DNA of 8,071 nt, from the NCBI GenBank assembly GCA_025450095.1, contig JANWID010000349.1, positions 1 to 8,071 on the forward strand, given 5' to 3'. The notes under the pieces were generated by a model that saw nothing but the letters and a program-made list of their open reading frames with translations, was not told the DNA's origin and did not search any database. Source of the stretch: Bacteroidia bacterium (GTDB taxonomy: Bacteria; Bacteroidota; Bacteroidia; AKYH767-A; OLB10). The translations under genes and the position numbers were made by a program. Positions 6,262 through 8,071 of this stretch are shown piece by piece (the first letter of the stretch is position 1; each line of letters opens with the position of its first letter).

Positions 6262-6849
6262 TTACCATTGTTCCCAAAATACTCTAATTGAAGGTTTTCC
6301 TTCTTTGTCGTTACATAATTGAAAGTCCAGTTCCATTCCGTCAGCAAATGCAAAATTGAATGTATTGTCACCAATAGCAAGTCCCTCTAATATTTTACCG
6401 TGTGACTTTTTAATTTCTGGTTTTATATCGTTCGGTTCATTTGCATAAGGCTTGTCATCTCTTATAGAAATTGATGCGTCTCCAAATTTCGTTGAGTTAA
6501 TATTTTTCATACTTTTCTCTGGAATTGCACCATTACCAAAGTCCGATAAAATCGAATTGTCTACTCTGTACGCAGAAGCCCAAGTATTATTTTCCAAATT
6601 CAAAATGAATCCCGCATTCCCAATAGTCGAGTTAATTACTTTATGTCCTTCTATATGAACTTTTAATGAGTCTAATTTTTTTGTGTAGTCGCTGTTTATT
6701 ATGTTTTGAATAATGTCCTCTGAGATTGGTTTTTCTGTCGACTTTAAAGGTTTTTGCAAATGAACAGAATTTGTGTCTGCTTTTAGGAAATACCATAGTA
6801 GAACAGCAATAAACAAAATAACAAATAGTACTAAAATTGTCGTTTTCAT
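6262..6849 (-). CDS. Membrane-anchored protein of unknown function
   Basis: The 195-residue protein starts at the ATG at 6849. Residues 4-22 (TILVLFVILFIAVLLWYFL) form one strong membrane segment with a positively charged residue before it. It is probably a signal anchor with the remainder outside the cytoplasmic membrane. The soluble part opens with a charged linker (residues 23-60) and then a compact domain with NAGFILNLENNTWASAYRV, ISIRDDKPYANEPNDIKPEIKKSHGKIL and a C-terminal ADGMELDFQLCNDKEGKP stretch ending RVFWEQW. I do not recognise the family and see no catalytic motif. The gene is flanked on both sides by attC-like palindromes (stop to site 10 bp, site to start 31 bp), so it is the cleanest single-gene cassette in the window. 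Confidence 0.75.
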   Translation of the reverse strand: MKTTILVLFVILFIAVLLWYFLKADTNSVHLQKPLKSTEKPISEDIIQNIINSDYTKKLDSLKVHIEGHKVINSTIGNAGFILNLENNTWASAYRVDNSILSDFGNGAIPEKSMKNINSTKFGDASISIRDDKPYANEPNDIKPEIKKSHGKILEGLAIGDNTFNFAFADGMELDFQLCNDKEGKPSIRVFWEQW

Positions 6850-6880
6850 GATGTTGGTTTATGTTGTGTCAAAAGCTTAC

Positions 6881-7009
6881 ACATAATGTTCTGCGGCTTG
6901 GCGTTGTGCGGATTTTCGGAGAAGTATTTGTCGGCAAGACAAATGCTTATTTGGAAACCCTCACTCCATTTTACCTGAATGCCAGCATAACGCCAAGCCG
7001 CTGTTAACG
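6881..7009 (-). repeat. attC-like palindrome C (129 bp, divergent end boxes)
   Basis: The inner arms are very clear. CTGCGGCTTGGCGTTGTGC (6891-6909) and GCATAACGCCAAGCCGCTG (6985-7003) are inverted with 17 of 19 matches around a 75-bp centre. The end boxes are less good. On the minus strand the gene-end side reads CGTTAAC (7009-7003). The gene-start side reads ATTATGT (6887-6881), which lacks the GTT that integron recombination normally needs. It lies 31 bp before the ATG of the unknown membrane-anchored gene, in the same relative place as the other sites. It may be a decayed site or a variant of the family. Confidence 0.55.
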
Positions 7010-7058
7010 GCTGGCAATTTTTATTTATTGTTATTTTCTATACTATGAATATCATCTG

Positions 7059-7190
7059 TCAATTTAAATACCAATGCATTTTGAAACAAGGGTTTCCGAG
7101 CATTTGACTTTGTTCAGCGTCTGTTAGTTTCTTTTCGATTTCAACCAACAATTCTTATTCCTCTGTCATAACAGCTATTTGTTTTTCCAT
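7059..7190 (-). pseudogene. Short ORF interrupted by an in-frame stop
   Basis: Starting at an ATG at 7190, which overlaps the end of the zinc-ribbon gene by 16 bp, the minus strand reads MEKQIAVMTEE, then TAA (7157-7155). It continues in the same frame as ELLVEIEKKLTDAEQSQM and LGNPCFKMHWYLN, ending in TGA at 7061-7059. The interrupted reading is 44 codons. The helical, charged character on both sides of the stop suggests a real small protein broken by one substitution. The family is not recognised. It could also be chance, since it is short. It lies between the zinc-ribbon gene and palindrome C, where the spacing is otherwise unusually long. Confidence 0.35.
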
Positions 7191-7441
7191 CTAACTAAAC
7201 GTTTCATTCCTCTTGTGAATAACCACGAGAAAAATCTTGAATGTCCGCCTTCCATCATTTTCTGTTTGCAGTATTCTTGAAATTCCAAAACATTGTTTCC
7301 CTTGTAAATAAATTCGCCATTTTCATAGCAGTAGGAACAATATTTTTTGCTAATGCTTTTGTCTGCATTTGTTCCTCCTCCTTTTTCGTCTCGTTTCAGT
7401 GGCATTCCACAAGACTGACAGTTTTTAAATTCTTTTTCCAT
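7175..7441 (-). CDS. Small zinc-ribbon protein (Zn_ribbon_2-like)
   Basis: The chosen start is the ATG at 7441 (MEKEFKNCQSCGMPL), giving 88 residues. A frame opening at 7552 only adds translated attC-like sequence. Residues 8-11 (CQSCGMP) and 35-38 (CSYCYENGEF) supply two CxxC pairs, C8/C11 and C35/C38, separated by a GGGTNADKSISKKY linker. This is the pattern of the 'putative zinc ribbon domain' family (PF12674 as I recall it), whose members are short and often stand alone. An added C-terminal tail (residues 54-88) is basic and aromatic (KQKMMEGG, SRFFSWLFTRGMKRLVRW) and could contact nucleic acid or membrane. The substrate and role are unknown. The attC-like site D ends 47 bp upstream. Confidence 0.83.
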   Translation of the reverse strand: MEKEFKNCQSCGMPLKRDEKGGGTNADKSISKKYCSYCYENGEFIYKGNNVLEFQEYCKQKMMEGGHSRFFSWLFTRGMKRLVRWKNK

Positions 7442-7488
7442 TTTTTGTTTGTTGTTTTTCCGTTTAGAAGTGTGTTTGGTAGGGTTGC

Positions 7489-7634
7489 ACCTAACGGTTT
7501 CGGGCTTTGCGTTGGTGGGCTTTTGAAACCGAAAACTGTCTGCCAGCACCAAGGTTTATTATCCCGATAGCTATCGGGAGCTCTACTGTTTATATTCACA
7601 CTGTCAGCCCACTAACGCAAAACCCGTGTTATAC
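7489..7634 (-). repeat. attC-like recombination site D (146 bp, best match)
   Basis: On the minus strand the site opens with GTATAAC (7634-7628), 13 bp after the stop of the peptidase-like gene. It ends with GTTAGGT (7495-7489), an exact fit to the integron R' consensus GTTRRRY; the opening box differs from RYYYAAC at one position. The inner arms CGGGCTTTGCGTTGGTGGGC (7501-7520) and 7607-7626 are inverted with 18 of 20 matches. The centre (7521-7606) holds a further perfect 18-bp palindrome. The ATG of the zinc-ribbon gene follows 47 bp on. Layout, box sequence and position between same-strand genes all agree with a cassette attC. Confidence 0.65.
7562..7579. repeat. Perfect 18-bp palindrome inside the loop of attC-like site D
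   Basis: TCCCGATAGCTATCGGGA equals its own reverse complement. This exact or near-exact palindrome is, from memory, a frequent dispersed motif in Bacteroidota genomes. Here it sits near the centre of the attC-like structure and would form the tip of the extruded hairpin. Its function is unknown; it could be an inserted REP-like element. Confidence 0.6.
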
Positions 7635-7647
7635 AACGTTGCTTTCT

Positions 7648-8071
7648 TTAGTTCTTCAAATATTTCAAAGTTTCTGTCCGCATAAACTTGTCAAAGTCTG
7701 TTGTCTTAATTTTTAGAAGTTCGCAAGTTGTCTGAATTAATTTGTCATTCTGAGGCAAAGTGTCTAATAGTTTTTTTATGTCCGCAACCCCTCCCTTGTC
7801 ATAAACCAATTTGCAGATAATTGCACCTGTAGTGTAATAAGCAGCAAATTGCCAGCCCCATTTTTTATTTAGAATATCGTCAAATATGACTGTGTCGTTT
7901 TTTGATAGTTCTATCGCAAGTATTTTTGCACTTTCTTCAAATGTCTTTTCCATTATCCCACCAAGCCAAGTTGCAAATCCTTCATTAATAATCCAATGCC
8001 GGTCTTGATTTGGAACTATAAGTTGGATAAACACGTGTGGGTAGTACTCTGAACCAAAACCGCTTAAAACT
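7648..8071 (-). CDS. C-terminal part of a peptidase-MA-like protein with degenerate zinc motif (5' end outside window)
   Basis: The frame stays open from the TAA at 7650-7648 to the right edge, giving 140 visible residues. A GTG at 8034 could be mistaken for a start, but the upstream codons VLSGFGSEYYPH are protein-like, so the gene is called partial. The order YYPH-VFIQLIVPN, then HWIINEGFATWLGG, resembles zinc peptidases of the gluzincin/peptidase-MA type, in which HExxH is followed by a glutamate in NEGxA. Here the expected HExxH reads HVFIQ: the catalytic Glu is Val and the second His is Gln, while NEGFA is kept. The rest is helical (TFEESAKILAIELSK, AAYYTTGAIICKLVYDKGG, DFDKFMRTETLKYLK). 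It may be a non-catalytic relative that binds peptide or another partner. The attC-like site D follows 13 bp after the stop. Confidence 0.72.
   Translation of the reverse strand, partial: VLSGFGSEYYPHVFIQLIVPNQDRHWIINEGFATWLGGIMEKTFEESAKILAIELSKNDTVIFDDILNKKWGWQFAAYYTTGAIICKLVYDKGGVADIKKLLDTLPQNDKLIQTTCELLKIKTTDFDKFMRTETLKYLKN

Noticed and set aside
7241..7570. Plus-strand 109-residue frame rich in F and V
   Set aside because: It is the antisense shadow of the zinc-ribbon gene and site D, and it ignores the clear CxxC pairs on the other strand.

Overview
The window looks like a chromosomal segment of a Bacteroidota organism (Flavobacteriia/Sphingobacteriia-like; the species cannot be named). 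The signs are two secreted proteins of the type IX secretion (T9SS) style, one ending in a type A sorting domain. There is also a promoter matching the Bacteroidota -33 TTTG / -7 TAnnTTTG pattern, AT-rich coding, weak Shine-Dalgarno signals, and palindromic repeats of a style I associate with this phylum. Every gene I can support lies on the minus strand, so the genes read from right to left.

Left part (1-1577). The N-terminal part of a secreted protein runs off the left edge (start codon at 515). About 1.06 kb without a believable gene follows. It holds three copies of a compound palindromic repeat (661-1325) in which short palindromes of different arm sequence sit inside longer nested inverted repeats. 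Next to it is a separate 25-bp inverted repeat spanning 1343-1495. Open frames running through these repeats are judged spurious.

Middle and right part (1578-8071). This is a run of mostly small accessory genes. In minus-strand reading order they are: a metallopeptidase-like protein cut by the right edge and with a degenerate zinc motif; a small zinc-ribbon protein; a broken small ORF; a membrane-anchored unknown protein; a DUF4350/GldG-like lipoprotein with a small lipoprotein behind it; a large SBBP-type propeller protein with a T9SS tail and its own promoter; an NTF2/SnoaL-like protein; and a RibD_C/DHFR-like reductase. Four intergenic gaps carry long imperfect palindromes of about 94-146 bp at 2740-2833, 6120-6251, 6881-7009 and 7489-7634. 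Each sits just after a stop codon and 20-50 bp before the next start codon. Three of them are bounded by integron attC-like boxes (GTTAGnn on the gene-start side, nnnTAAC or GGCTAAC on the gene-end side).

The best reading of the right part is an integron-type gene-cassette array without an integrase in view (a CALIN, or the distal part of a larger integron). The cassettes appear functionally unrelated, which fits such arrays. No rRNA, tRNA, CRISPR array or transposase gene was seen. The cassette interpretation, the nested repeats, the degenerate peptidase motif and the stop-interrupted small ORF are the points most worth checking.
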